A stretch of 14,676 bases of DNA, taken from positions 1 to 14,676 of the forward strand of contig MAXM01000227.1 of assembly GCA_001751015.1 (NCBI GenBank), written 5' to 3'. The notes beneath the pieces were generated by a model. It ran no database searches and was not told the DNA's origin. It was given only the letters and a program-made list of their open reading frames with translations. The position numbers and the translations under genes are program-made. This stretch comes from Desulfobacterales bacterium C00003106. Lineage in GTDB: Bacteria > Desulfobacterota > Desulfobacteria > Desulfobacterales > C00003106. Within the stretch, counting starts at the first letter, position 1, and each line of letters begins with the position of its first letter. Below, one piece after another: positions 6,849-14,503 of this stretch.

Positions 6849-7343
6849 TTATTTCTGTGCCTCACGCGCCAGGGCGATTGCCCCTGTCCTTGCGATTTCC
6901 TTTATTCCCATCTGGCTCAGCAGGCTCAAGATTGCGGCTATCTTCCCAGCGGTTCCTGTTACTTCAAGTGTATAGCAGCCCGCGCTCACATCTACTACCT
7001 TGCATCTGAAGATATCTACAATTCTCAGTATCTCGGCCCGTTCTTCTTTTTTGGCCTTTACCTTGACAAGTGCCATTTCCCGCTCAACAAATGCGACATC
7101 CGTGAGATCAATCACCTTTTTTACGGATATGAGTTTGTTCAACTGCTTGTTTATCTGCTCAACTATCCGCTCGTTTCCCCTCGTCACCAGCGTCATTCTG
7201 GAAATCCCCGGGTCCAGGGTCTCAGCCACGCAGAGGCTCTCTATGTTAAATCCTCTACCGCTGAAAAGGCCTGCCACACGGGAAAGAACGCCGGATTCGT
7301 TATCTACCAGAAGAGAAATAGTGTGCTTACGTTCATCAGTCAT
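6849..7343 (-). CDS. ilvN: Acetolactate synthase, small (regulatory) subunit
   Basis: This 164-residue protein is the regulatory subunit that activates the IlvB catalytic subunit and confers feedback control, usually by valine. An N-terminal ACT domain (about residues 6-77) begins HTISLLVDNESGVLSRVAGL and continues with FSGRGFNIESL, the conserved effector-site region. The C-terminal ALS small-subunit domain (about 85-160) contains KVVDVSAGCYTLEVTG. The length equals that of typical IlvH/IlvN long forms (E. coli IlvH has 163 residues). The gene lies 63 bp after ilvB on the same strand. The start at ATG 7343 is fixed by alignment (MTDERKHTISLLV). The Shine-Dalgarno sequence is not well placed: AAGGGGG lies about 13 nt upstream, and a second AAGG abuts the start codon. 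Confidence 0.95.
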   Translation of the reverse strand: MTDERKHTISLLVDNESGVLSRVAGLFSGRGFNIESLCVAETLDPGISRMTLVTRGNERIVEQINKQLNKLISVKKVIDLTDVAFVEREMALVKVKAKKEERAEILRIVDIFRCKVVDVSAGCYTLEVTGTAGKIAAILSLLSQMGIKEIARTGAIALAREAQK

Positions 7344-7406
7344 CCTTATCAGTCGCCCCCTTTTAAAGAAATAGAACAGCTCTTGCGCAACCTTAGCGAA
7401 CCCTTA

Positions 7407-9107
7407 TCAGACCAAGAGCATTTCTGTAATCGGCGCACCTGCCGGAACCATAGGATAGACGCTCTCTTCCCTTTCAACCACGAAGTCCATGATCACGGTT
7501 TTCGGGGTGTCAATGGCCTTTTTTATGACATCTTCCACTTCGTCAGCACGTGTCGCCCTTAGACCAACAGCGCCGTAAGCCTCTGCCAGTTTGACAAAAT
7601 CAGGCGCCTGTTCAATGTTCGTAGCCGCGTACCTCTTATCGTAAAACAATTCCTGCCACTGACGGACCATTCCGAGATACCCGTTATTTAAGATAGCGAT
7701 TTTCACGGGCAGCTTGTTTGAAACCGCCACAATCAACTCCTGAATGTTCATCTGGATACTGCCGTCTCCGGCAATATCTATCACAAGATCCTTGGGACGG
7801 GCAAGCTGCGCGCCTATGGCGGCCGGGAAACCGAATCCCATCACGCCCAGACCACCGGATGTGATGAAACGATTCGGTTTGTCGAAGTGATAGTACTGGG
7901 CGGCCCACATCTGATTCTGGCCCACCTCAGTGGTAATGATCGCCTTTCCTTTGGTCAGCTCATAGATCTTTTCAACGACAAACTGAGGCTTTATAGCGTT
8001 CGACTGGTCATAAGCCAATGGTGTCGTGCTTTTCCATTCTTCTATTTGCTTCAACCAGTTGGGCCGGGTCTTTAAGACCTCGGTCAGATCTTCTTGTTCG
8101 AGAAGACTGTTCAGCTTTTTCAGGGAAACCTTACAGTCACCCACTATGGGCACGGTAACCGGAACATTCTTCTGAATGGACGTAGGATCAATATCAATAT
8201 GCACGATCTTGGCATTCTTGGCGAAATCGTCTATCCTCCCTGTCACGCGGTCATCAAAGCGAACCCCGATCCCTATAAGGAGATCGCAGTTTCCTGTTGA
8301 CATATTGGCGCGATAGGTCCCGTGCATGCCGATCATGCCCAGCCATAACGGGTTTGTTCCCGGGAAACCGCCAAGCCCCATGAGTGACCCGGTTACCGGC
8401 ATATTCAGTTTGTCCGCAAACTCGAAAAGCTCTTTGTACGCCCCGGAAAGGATCACTCCGCCTCCGGCAAAAATGACCGGCTTTTTGGCCTTTAGGATGA
8501 GTTTTATCGCCCTTTCAAGCTGCTGCTTGTGCGGCTCTGTATGCGGAGCGTATGATTTCATGCGGGGAGCAGGCGGCATCTTGAAGTTCATTTTGGTCTG
8601 AACCACATCCTTGGGAAGATCGATCAGCACAGGCCCGGGTCGACCGGACCGGGCGATGTAGAACGCCTCCCGCACGATGTCCGCCAACCGTTCCGGTTCC
8701 TTGACAAGATAGTTGTGTTTGGTGCAGGGCCTTGTAATCCCCACGATGTCCACTTCCTGAAACGCGTCGTTTCCTATCAGAACCCTGGGGACCTGACCCG
8801 TAAAGACCACTACAGGGATCGAATCCATATACGCGGATGCAATACCTGTAACGGTATTGGTCGCGCCCGGGCCTGATGTTACCAGACAGACCCCCACCTT
8901 CCCGGAGGCCCTGGCATAGCCGTCTGCAGCGTGAACTGCGGCCTGCTCATGCCTCACGAGAATATAGTGTATATCGGTTTTATCCAATTCATCATTGATA
9001 TCAATGATGGCCCCGCCAGGAAATCCGAAGACGGTGTCCACGCCTTCCTCTTTCAGTATTTCCATTATGATCTGTGCGCCTGTGAGTTTGATTGGAACCA
9101 CCTCCAA
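7407..9107 (-). CDS. ilvB: Acetolactate synthase, large (catalytic) subunit
   Basis: This 566-residue ThDP-dependent enzyme condenses two pyruvates to 2-acetolactate, or pyruvate with 2-oxobutyrate to 2-aceto-2-hydroxybutyrate. FGFPGGA and the cofactor-activating Glu in RHEQ (E54) lie in the N-terminal PYR domain. SGPGATN and GQVPRVLIGNDAFQE follow. The ThDP-Mg motif runs from GDGS (447-450) to NN (474-475), and GMVRQWQ is the FAD/substrate-channel region. The start is uncertain. TTG 9107 is the only standard start codon between an in-frame stop and the clear GGAGG at 9105-9101, but that GGAGG then lies inside the gene. From GGAGG the best-spaced codon (8 nt) is ATC 9092, exactly where homologues have their Met (xKLTGAQIIME). 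It lies 27 bp downstream of ilvD and pairs with ilvN. Confidence 0.95.
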   Translation of the reverse strand: MEVVPIKLTGAQIIMEILKEEGVDTVFGFPGGAIIDINDELDKTDIHYILVRHEQAAVHAADGYARASGKVGVCLVTSGPGATNTVTGIASAYMDSIPVVVFTGQVPRVLIGNDAFQEVDIVGITRPCTKHNYLVKEPERLADIVREAFYIARSGRPGPVLIDLPKDVVQTKMNFKMPPAPRMKSYAPHTEPHKQQLERAIKLILKAKKPVIFAGGGVILSGAYKELFEFADKLNMPVTGSLMGLGGFPGTNPLWLGMIGMHGTYRANMSTGNCDLLIGIGVRFDDRVTGRIDDFAKNAKIVHIDIDPTSIQKNVPVTVPIVGDCKVSLKKLNSLLEQEDLTEVLKTRPNWLKQIEEWKSTTPLAYDQSNAIKPQFVVEKIYELTKGKAIITTEVGQNQMWAAQYYHFDKPNRFITSGGLGVMGFGFPAAIGAQLARPKDLVIDIAGDGSIQMNIQELIVAVSNKLPVKIAILNNGYLGMVRQWQELFYDKRYAATNIEQAPDFVKLAEAYGAVGLRATRADEVEDVIKKAIDTPKTVIMDFVVEREESVYPMVPAGAPITEMLLV

Positions 9108-9134
9108 AAATAAAAATTTCTAAAACCACCTCTT

Positions 9135-10796
9135 TTATTTTGAAAACACAGCACCGGTTGCTGCAGACGTAACCATTTTTGCGTATCGAGCCATATATCC
9201 CGTAGCTATATTCGGCTCCGGGGCCTTCCACTCGGAAAGCCTCTTTTTGATCTCATCTTCAGAAAGCTTGAGATCTATCTTTTTTTCCGGAATATTAAAG
9301 GAAATCAAGTCACCCTCACGGATAATCGCGATCGGTCCCGCTTCCATTGCCTCCGGTGATATATGTCCGATTGACGCGCCCCTGGTCCCGCCGGAGAAAC
9401 GACCGTCGGTAATAAGCGCGACATCGGCATCGAGCCCCATTCCGGCTATCGCCGAAGTAGGCGTCAACATCTCCCGCATTCCAGGTCCGCCCCTTGGTCC
9501 TTCGTACCGGATAACTATTACGTCCCCTTTATTGATCGCGCCTTCCATGATGGATGCCACGGCGGTTTCTTCACTGTCAAAAACACGTGCAGGCCCCTCG
9601 TGGGAAAGCATTTCAGGGGCAACCGCCGACTGCTTGACAACAGACCCCGAAGGCGCCAGGTTTCCAAACAGGATGGCCAGTCCTCCTTCCCTGTGATAAG
9701 GGTCGTCTACGGAGCGGATGACTGACCTGTCTTTAACGGAATATGATTCTATGTTCTCTCCGACTCTCTTTCCTGTGACTGTCATGACTTCGGCATCTAT
9801 GAGCCCCTTTTGTGAAAGTTCTTTCATAACAGCGCAGACACCGCCTGCGCTGTCCAAGTCCTCTAAGTGGTGGTTCCCACCAGGACTGAGAGAACAAAGA
9901 TGCGGGGTCCTCTTGCTGACCTCATTGATTCTGTTGAGATCAATATCAACGCCAGCCTCGTTTGCAAGGGCTGTAATATGCAGGACCGTATTCGTGGAAC
10001 ACCCGAGCGCCATGTCAACGGTAAGTGCATTGATAAAGGCCTTTTCAGTCAGGATCTTCCGGGGAGTAATCCCTTTTTTAAGAAGATGCATGATCTTTGC
10101 TCCCGCTTTCTTGGCGAGTCGTATGCGAGACGCCATTACAGCGGGAATAGTGCCGTTTCCGGGAAGCCCCATTCCGATTGCCTCTGTCAGGCAATTCATC
10201 GAGTTTGCAGTAAACATGCCCGCACACGATCCGCAGGTAGGACAGGCATTCTCTTCTATTTCCGCAAGCTCTTCTTCGGTCATCTTTCCTGATTTGACGC
10301 CTCCCACTGCCTCAAAGACGCTGACCAGATCTATCGTCTTTTCTCCGAGCCGGCCGGCCAGCATTGGACCGCCGCTTATCACTATTGCGGGAATGTCGAG
10401 GCGGGCCGCCGCCATGAGCATTCCGGGAACGATCTTGTCGCAGTTCGGCACCATCACCATTGCGTCAAACGAATGCGCAACGGCCATGACCTCTACGGAA
10501 TCGGCGATCAATTCCCTGCTTCCCAGGGAATATTTCATGCCCGTGTGATTCATTGCTATTCCGTCGCACACCCCGATTGTTCCGAATGCGATAGGGGTGC
10601 CGCCGGCCATATAGACGCCGGCCTTGACCGCATCAACAACCTTATCAAGATGAACATGGCCGGGGACAATCTCATTGGCTGAATTGGCAATCCCTATCAG
10701 AGGACGACGCAGCTCTTCATCGGTATAACCCATTGCCTTAAAGAGCGACCTGTGCGGCGCCCGTTCTATCCCGGTCTTGGCCATGTCACTTCTCAT
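9135..10796 (-). CDS. ilvD: Dihydroxy-acid dehydratase
   Basis: This 553-residue Fe-S lyase dehydrates 2,3-dihydroxyisovalerate and 2,3-dihydroxy-3-methylvalerate to the 2-oxo acids that precede valine and isoleucine. Candidate cluster cysteines are C77 (GVCDG), C119 (NCDK) and those of CPTCGSCAG (185, 188, 191). Which of these bind, and whether the cluster is 2Fe-2S or 4Fe-4S, cannot be read from the sequence. RYEGPRGGPGM and LITDGRFSGGTRG are family signatures of the C-terminal part. ATG 10796 is supported by AGGAG 9 nt upstream. The gene overlaps the end of cimA by 11 bp, which suggests tight co-expression. A variant PGGNHHLEDL stands where many homologues have PAGxHHMEDL, but nothing suggests loss of function. 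Confidence 0.95.
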   Translation of the reverse strand: MRSDMAKTGIERAPHRSLFKAMGYTDEELRRPLIGIANSANEIVPGHVHLDKVVDAVKAGVYMAGGTPIAFGTIGVCDGIAMNHTGMKYSLGSRELIADSVEVMAVAHSFDAMVMVPNCDKIVPGMLMAAARLDIPAIVISGGPMLAGRLGEKTIDLVSVFEAVGGVKSGKMTEEELAEIEENACPTCGSCAGMFTANSMNCLTEAIGMGLPGNGTIPAVMASRIRLAKKAGAKIMHLLKKGITPRKILTEKAFINALTVDMALGCSTNTVLHITALANEAGVDIDLNRINEVSKRTPHLCSLSPGGNHHLEDLDSAGGVCAVMKELSQKGLIDAEVMTVTGKRVGENIESYSVKDRSVIRSVDDPYHREGGLAILFGNLAPSGSVVKQSAVAPEMLSHEGPARVFDSEETAVASIMEGAINKGDVIVIRYEGPRGGPGMREMLTPTSAIAGMGLDADVALITDGRFSGGTRGASIGHISPEAMEAGPIAIIREGDLISFNIPEKKIDLKLSEDEIKKRLSEWKAPEPNIATGYMARYAKMVTSAATGAVFSK

Positions 10797-12408
10797 TCTG
10801 TGTTACTCCTAGTTTTTTAAAATGCGCTTTCTCTTTTTCACCTGTGACCTTGCAGCAAAGCCTGTAGTTGAAACTGTCTGCAAGAGCCTCCCAGCTTGCT
10901 GAAATGACATCTTCCGAAACTCCGATGGTGCTCCAGATCGTCTTTTCATCCCTGGATTCTATGAACACGCGCACCTTGGCGGCAGTAGCGTCTTGCCCCT
11001 CAATCACCCTTACCTTGAAATCGACGAGGTGCATCTTTTCAAGTCCTGCCTTAAAAAACTTATTAAGAGCCTTTCGAAGTGCATTGTCGAGCGCATTTAC
11101 AGGTCCGTTGCCTTCTGCGGCCGTAATTTCTTCCCTGGAACCTACGGAAATCTTTATTGTCGCATAGGCCTTGCTCGGAAGGTCTCTGTTTTTTTCCGTG
11201 GTCACGCGAAACGATTCGAGATGAAATGGGGGATCAAACTGACCGGAAATCCTTTTCATCAAAAGCTCAAACGAGCCCTCTGCCGCGTCAAATTGATATC
11301 CTTCGTGCTCTAACCGTTTTATCTCCTTGACGATCTTCTTGCTGTCGGAACCATCTTCCTTAAGCTTGACCCCAAACTCCTTTGCCTTGTAATTTATGTT
11401 ACTTCTTCCGGCTTGATCCGATGCCAGGACGCGCCGCGCATTGCCGACCTTTTCCGGCTCAATATGTTCGTATGCCTTGGATGTCTTCATTACAGCGCTT
11501 ACATGAATTCCGCCCTTGTGGGCAAAAGCGCTTTTGCCTACAAAAGGCCGACCATTAAAAGGGGGCACATTGGCGATCTCGCTCACATAACGGGACACAT
11601 CTGTAAGCCGAGAGAGATTTTCATCAGAGATGCACGAAACACCCATCTTGAGGTGGAGATTCGGTATGATTGCCGTGAGATCGGCATTGCCGCAGCGTTC
11701 TCCGTATCCGTTGATTGTCCCCTGAACCATGACCGCTCCGGCTTCAACCGCAAAGAGTGTATTTGCGACACCAAGACCGCTGTCATTATGCGCGTGTATC
11801 CCCACCTTTGCCGGGATCTGCGGCATGATCTCTTTCATTATCTGCTGCAGCTCAGAAGGGAGCACGCCTCCATTTGTATCACAGAAGACTATCCAGTCCG
11901 CCCCTGCCGAAACCGCGGATTCTATAGTTTTTGCGGCATATTCAGGATTGTTCTTGTAGCCGTCAAAGAAGTGTTCCGCGTCATAAATGACTTCTCTGCC
12001 ATTGGAACGAAGATAGTCCACCGTATCGGAGATCATGGCAAGATTCTCTTTCAACGTGTTCGACATGACCTTTTTTACGTGAAGATCCCATGTCTTGCCA
12101 AAAACAGTCACCGCCTTTGTCTCGGCATCAAGCAAAGCCTGGAGATTGTCGTCTTTTTTCGGGTGTGTCTTTGGCCGTCGCGTGCTTCCAAAGGCGGTAA
12201 GACATGCCTTTGCAAATTCCGTCTTTTTTGCCAGTTCAAAGAAGTGAATATCTTTGGGATTTGATCCAGGCCAGCCCCCTTCAATGTAGTGAAAACCTGA
12301 TACATCGAGTTTCCGGGCAACACGAAGCTTGTCTTCCACGGAGAAATTAATGTTTTCTCCCTGGTTACCATCCCTTAAGGTCGTATCGTAAAAAAGGATT
12401 TTTTTCAT
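10786..12408 (-). CDS. cimA: (R)-citramalate synthase
   Basis: This 540-residue LeuA-like enzyme condenses pyruvate and acetyl-CoA to citramalate, the first step of the threonine-independent isoleucine route. The N-terminal TIM barrel opens with the substrate/metal motif DTTLRDG (residues 8-14) and carries the metal-binding HAHND (205-209), then GTINGYGERCGNAD. IEGGWPGSNPKD near residue 45 is the form I associate with Geobacter-type CimA rather than isopropylmalate or homocitrate synthases. A C-terminal LeuA-type regulatory domain (about 390-525) is the usual site of end-product inhibition, here expected to be isoleucine. It is the first gene of the ilv cluster. ATG 12408 has no good Shine-Dalgarno sequence but fits the family N-terminus. 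No leuCD, leuB or ilvA is in the window. Citramalate rather than isopropylmalate synthase is favoured by the motif, length and context. Confidence 0.88.
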   Translation of the reverse strand: MKKILFYDTTLRDGNQGENINFSVEDKLRVARKLDVSGFHYIEGGWPGSNPKDIHFFELAKKTEFAKACLTAFGSTRRPKTHPKKDDNLQALLDAETKAVTVFGKTWDLHVKKVMSNTLKENLAMISDTVDYLRSNGREVIYDAEHFFDGYKNNPEYAAKTIESAVSAGADWIVFCDTNGGVLPSELQQIMKEIMPQIPAKVGIHAHNDSGLGVANTLFAVEAGAVMVQGTINGYGERCGNADLTAIIPNLHLKMGVSCISDENLSRLTDVSRYVSEIANVPPFNGRPFVGKSAFAHKGGIHVSAVMKTSKAYEHIEPEKVGNARRVLASDQAGRSNINYKAKEFGVKLKEDGSDSKKIVKEIKRLEHEGYQFDAAEGSFELLMKRISGQFDPPFHLESFRVTTEKNRDLPSKAYATIKISVGSREEITAAEGNGPVNALDNALRKALNKFFKAGLEKMHLVDFKVRVIEGQDATAAKVRVFIESRDEKTIWSTIGVSEDVISASWEALADSFNYRLCCKVTGEKEKAHFKKLGVTQNEK

Positions 12409-12501
12409 CTTAATGAGATTACAAAGCTTTTCTTGAAGGGATCATAGATTACAGGCAGCGTGATTTTCGATGAATCCAATAAAAATTTGAATAAGCTTTG
12501 A

Positions 12502-12530
12502 TTTTTAATAGGTACCAATAAGGTTGTCAA
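12502..12530 (-). promoter_or_regulatory. Candidate sigma-70 promoter for the cimA-ilvDBN operon
   Basis: On the minus strand a consensus -35 box TTGACA (12530-12525) is followed after 17 nt by TAAAAA (12507-12502). The alternative TATTAA would give a spacer of only 14 nt. The spacer holds a GGTACC palindrome, and an 8-bp inverted pair CAAAGCTT (12422-12429)/AAGCTTTG (12493-12500) lies in the leader. A leader of about 85 nt precedes cimA. It shows no branched-chain codon run and no attenuator terminator, so leader-peptide attenuation is not supported. Confidence 0.45.
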
Positions 12531-12602
12531 GTTTTTTTTGTAAGCGTTCACGGAACATTGAAATTGGAAATTTGGCCTTCATGCTTTTGTACTGTTGATG
12601 AA

Positions 12603-12782
12603 GGAACGGGGACGGAATAACTTCCCCAAGTAGGCGCATAGATTTGGGCCAAATTTGTTCGATCTCAAATCACAAAAGTTGAAGGAATAGCAAGCTATTT
12701 TGATGCTTTTGGGACTTGAGATCGGGCAAAGGTGGCCTGAAGCTGTGATGCATAGTTGTGGAAGTTATTTCGTCCCCGTTCC
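12603..12782. mobile_element. 180-bp hairpin element with 23-bp terminal inverted repeats (MITE/REP-like)
   Basis: The ends 12603-12625 (starting GGAACGGGGACG, ending AACTTCC) and 12760-12782 are inverted copies matching at 22 of 23 positions; the mismatch would be a G-U pair in RNA. Inside, 12660-12678 (CGATCTCAA...CAAAAG) and 12706-12724 match at 17 of 19. The tip holds AATAG (12686-12690), loop CAAG, and CTATT. The flanks between the two stems (12626-12659 and 12725-12759) also pair imperfectly through GGCC and TTTG blocks. The unit is thus one long palindrome without a credible gene, as expected of a non-autonomous element moved in trans. GGGGAC-type ends recall sequences beside IS200-like (Y1/RAYT) transposases, but that link is from memory. 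It sits in the 525-bp divergent spacer between cimA and tsaD. The rest of that spacer (12541-12602, 12783-12933) shows nothing clear. Confidence 0.75.
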
Positions 12783-12933
12783 AACGTATTATCTGATAGC
12801 CCACGGTGTGTCGTGCCACACCATATTCAAAGTCGGATCAAAACTGTTTGACAATGTCATGGGATTATATTACCTCAATTAGGACATCGTCAATGGGTCA
12901 AGTAGTTGAAACGGGCGCGAAATCAGGGACACT

Positions 12934-13983
12934 ATGTTAGTATTGGGAATTGATACCTCTTGTGACGACACATCGGCTGCTGTTGTGAGGGATGGCAGAG
13001 AGATCCTCTCCAATGTGGTTGCTTCACAAATCAGTCTGCATCATCAGTACGGAGGTGTGGTGCCGGAGTTGGCTTCGAGAAAACACATAGAATGGATACT
13101 GCCGGTGGTTTGCGAGGCTATTGAGGAGGCCGGAATTGATCCGGCAAGGCTGGAAGGAGTCGCGGTAACTTCAGGGCCTGGCCTGATAGGCGCGTTGCTG
13201 GTCGGGCTTAATTTTGCCAGGGCATTCGCCTACGGCCTGTCTCTTCCCTGGGTCGGGGTCGATCACCTGGAAGGACATGTTGCTGCGATCTTTCTGGAAA
13301 GGGATTTTCCTGCTTTTCCTTTTGTTGCTCTTTTGGTCTCCGGTGGTCATACTATACTCTATTATGTTACGGGCCCTGCTCGTTTTGAACTGATGGGGCA
13401 AACAAGAGATGACGCAGCCGGCGAGGCGTTTGATAAGGTGTCAAAGATGCTTGGTTTGGGCTATCCGGGAGGAAGGGTAATTGACAGCCTTTCACGGAAG
13501 GGGGATCCGGCCAGGATCAGTTTCCCCCGGGCGTACATGACAAAACACGGTTTTGATTTCAGCTTCAGTGGGGTAAAAACGGCTGTGGCCCGTTATTTAC
13601 AAAGGCATGCCACAGTTTTTGAAAGAGAGATCCCCGATATTGCGGCAGGTTTTCAAGAGTCGGTTATAGATGTCCTTGTCCGGAAGACAGTCAAAGCTGT
13701 GGAGGAAAAAAAGACCGACAGGCTTGTTGTGGCAGGAGGCGTGGCGGCAAACAGCTCTCTTAGAAAACGTATGGCCGCCGAAGCCGGTCGGCTTGGAGTT
13801 GCTCTCTATATTCCACGGCCGGAACTCTGTACTGACAACGCGGCAATGATTGCCGCTGCGGGTCATCATCATCTGGCCAATGGTGAAACAGGGGCCATCG
13901 ACATGGATGCCTACTCCAAGAGCACTCTGACAAAGACAAATGACGTCACGAATAAATCAACAACAAAAATATCAAGCCGTTAA
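12934..13983 (+). CDS. tsaD: tRNA N6-adenosine threonylcarbamoyltransferase
   Basis: This 349-residue ASKHA-fold enzyme, with TsaB and TsaE, transfers threonylcarbamoyl from its AMP carrier to A37 of ANN-decoding tRNAs (t6A). Metal ligands are visible as HLEGH (H111 and H115) and the Asp of CTDNAAM (D301), at almost the same positions as in E. coli. The nucleotide-binding loop appears as LLVSGGHT, and GEAFDKVSKMLGLGYPGG is a family signature. The N-terminal motif reads DTSCDDT where many homologues have ETSCDET, a conservative change. ATG 12934 fits the family start, with a weak AGGGA about 5 nt upstream. A 10-12 residue Ser/Thr/Lys tail after the conserved end overlaps the next gene. Confidence 0.95.
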   Translation: MLVLGIDTSCDDTSAAVVRDGREILSNVVASQISLHHQYGGVVPELASRKHIEWILPVVCEAIEEAGIDPARLEGVAVTSGPGLIGALLVGLNFARAFAYGLSLPWVGVDHLEGHVAAIFLERDFPAFPFVALLVSGGHTILYYVTGPARFELMGQTRDDAAGEAFDKVSKMLGLGYPGGRVIDSLSRKGDPARISFPRAYMTKHGFDFSFSGVKTAVARYLQRHATVFEREIPDIAAGFQESVIDVLVRKTVKAVEEKKTDRLVVAGGVAANSSLRKRMAAEAGRLGVALYIPRPELCTDNAAMIAAAGHHHLANGETGAIDMDAYSKSTLTKTNDVTNKSTTKISSR

Positions 13984-14503
13984 AAGAACGTTGGGCAAAA
14001 ATGGATTTTCCTATACTATCAAGTTACTGCTTATGAATATTAACCGAACGATACGCTACTCGGTACTGCGCATAAAACGACTGAACGGCGATCCCCACTA
14101 TGTTGCGACAGGAATGGCGATAGGTGTCTTTGTGGGAATTACCCCGACGATCCCGTTTCATACCGGAATAGCCCTTGTTCTTGCATTTTTGTTGAAAGTA
14201 AGCAAGGTGGCGGCAGTCCTGGGTGTGTGGTGCAGCAATCCCTTTACCATCCCTTTTTTCTACTACTGGAGTTATAAAATAGGGGTTTCTGTGATGGGGA
14301 CTACAAACACATACAGCACGATAAAACAGGGGAGTTTTCTCGATCTTTGGCGGGCCGGGCACGACATAGCCCTTGTAATGCTGCTGGGGGGGGTAATACT
14401 TGGCATACTGCCTGCAATCTTGACTTATGTTGTAACCCTGAAAATGATGATACTCAAGAAGAATCGCAAACAAAAACGCAGGCTGCAGGAAGGCGCTGCA
14501 TGA
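13940..14503 (+). CDS. DUF2062 membrane protein
   Basis: This 187-residue protein resembles the DUF2062 family, whose function is unknown. The conserved core is residues 53-100: HYVATGMAIGVFVGITPTIP followed by FHTGIALVLAFLLKV and CSNPFTIPFFYYWSY. It has about three membrane segments (55-88, 90-116, 142-170) and a very basic C-terminus (KKNRKQKRR). The start is uncertain. ATG 13940 overlaps tsaD by 44 bp with only a weak upstream AAAG, while in-frame TTG 13991 and ATG 14033 also lack good ribosome binding sites. ATG 14033 would still keep the whole recognisable domain. The stop codon overlaps the rsmA start as ATGA, indicating an operon with rsmA. Confidence 0.82.
   Translation: MTSRINQQQKYQAVKRTLGKNGFSYTIKLLLMNINRTIRYSVLRIKRLNGDPHYVATGMAIGVFVGITPTIPFHTGIALVLAFLLKVSKVAAVLGVWCSNPFTIPFFYYWSYKIGVSVMGTTNTYSTIKQGSFLDLWRAGHDIALVMLLGGVILGILPAILTYVVTLKMMILKKNRKQKRRLQEGAA

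Noticed and set aside
7344..7410. Nine-base direct repeat CCTTATCAG at 7344-7352 and 7402-7410, flanking the ilvB-ilvN spacer
   Set aside because: One copy covers the ilvB stop region and one abuts the ilvN start. Only two short copies exist and no structure or function follows. Chance or a small local duplication is enough to explain it.
9718..10548. Plus-strand open frame of 276 codons opposite ilvD
   Set aside because: It lies wholly antisense to the well-supported ilvD, has a low-complexity Ser/Pro/Ile-rich product and no ribosome binding site. It is a codon-bias shadow. The long frame at 11413-12264 opposite cimA is rejected for the same reasons.
12419..12445. Possible leader peptide MIPSRKAL before cimA
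   Set aside because: It has only one Ile and one Leu, no run of regulatory codons, no ribosome binding site and no terminator/antiterminator pair. It does not support attenuation.
12848..12871. TTGACA and TATATT upstream of tsaD as a promoter
   Set aside because: The spacing is only 12 nt, too short for a sigma-70 promoter, and no better-spaced pair was found.
12700..12882. 60-codon plus-strand open frame in the cimA/tsaD spacer
   Set aside because: It starts inside the tip of the 180-bp hairpin and runs through its right arm, has no Shine-Dalgarno sequence, and its product resembles nothing I know.
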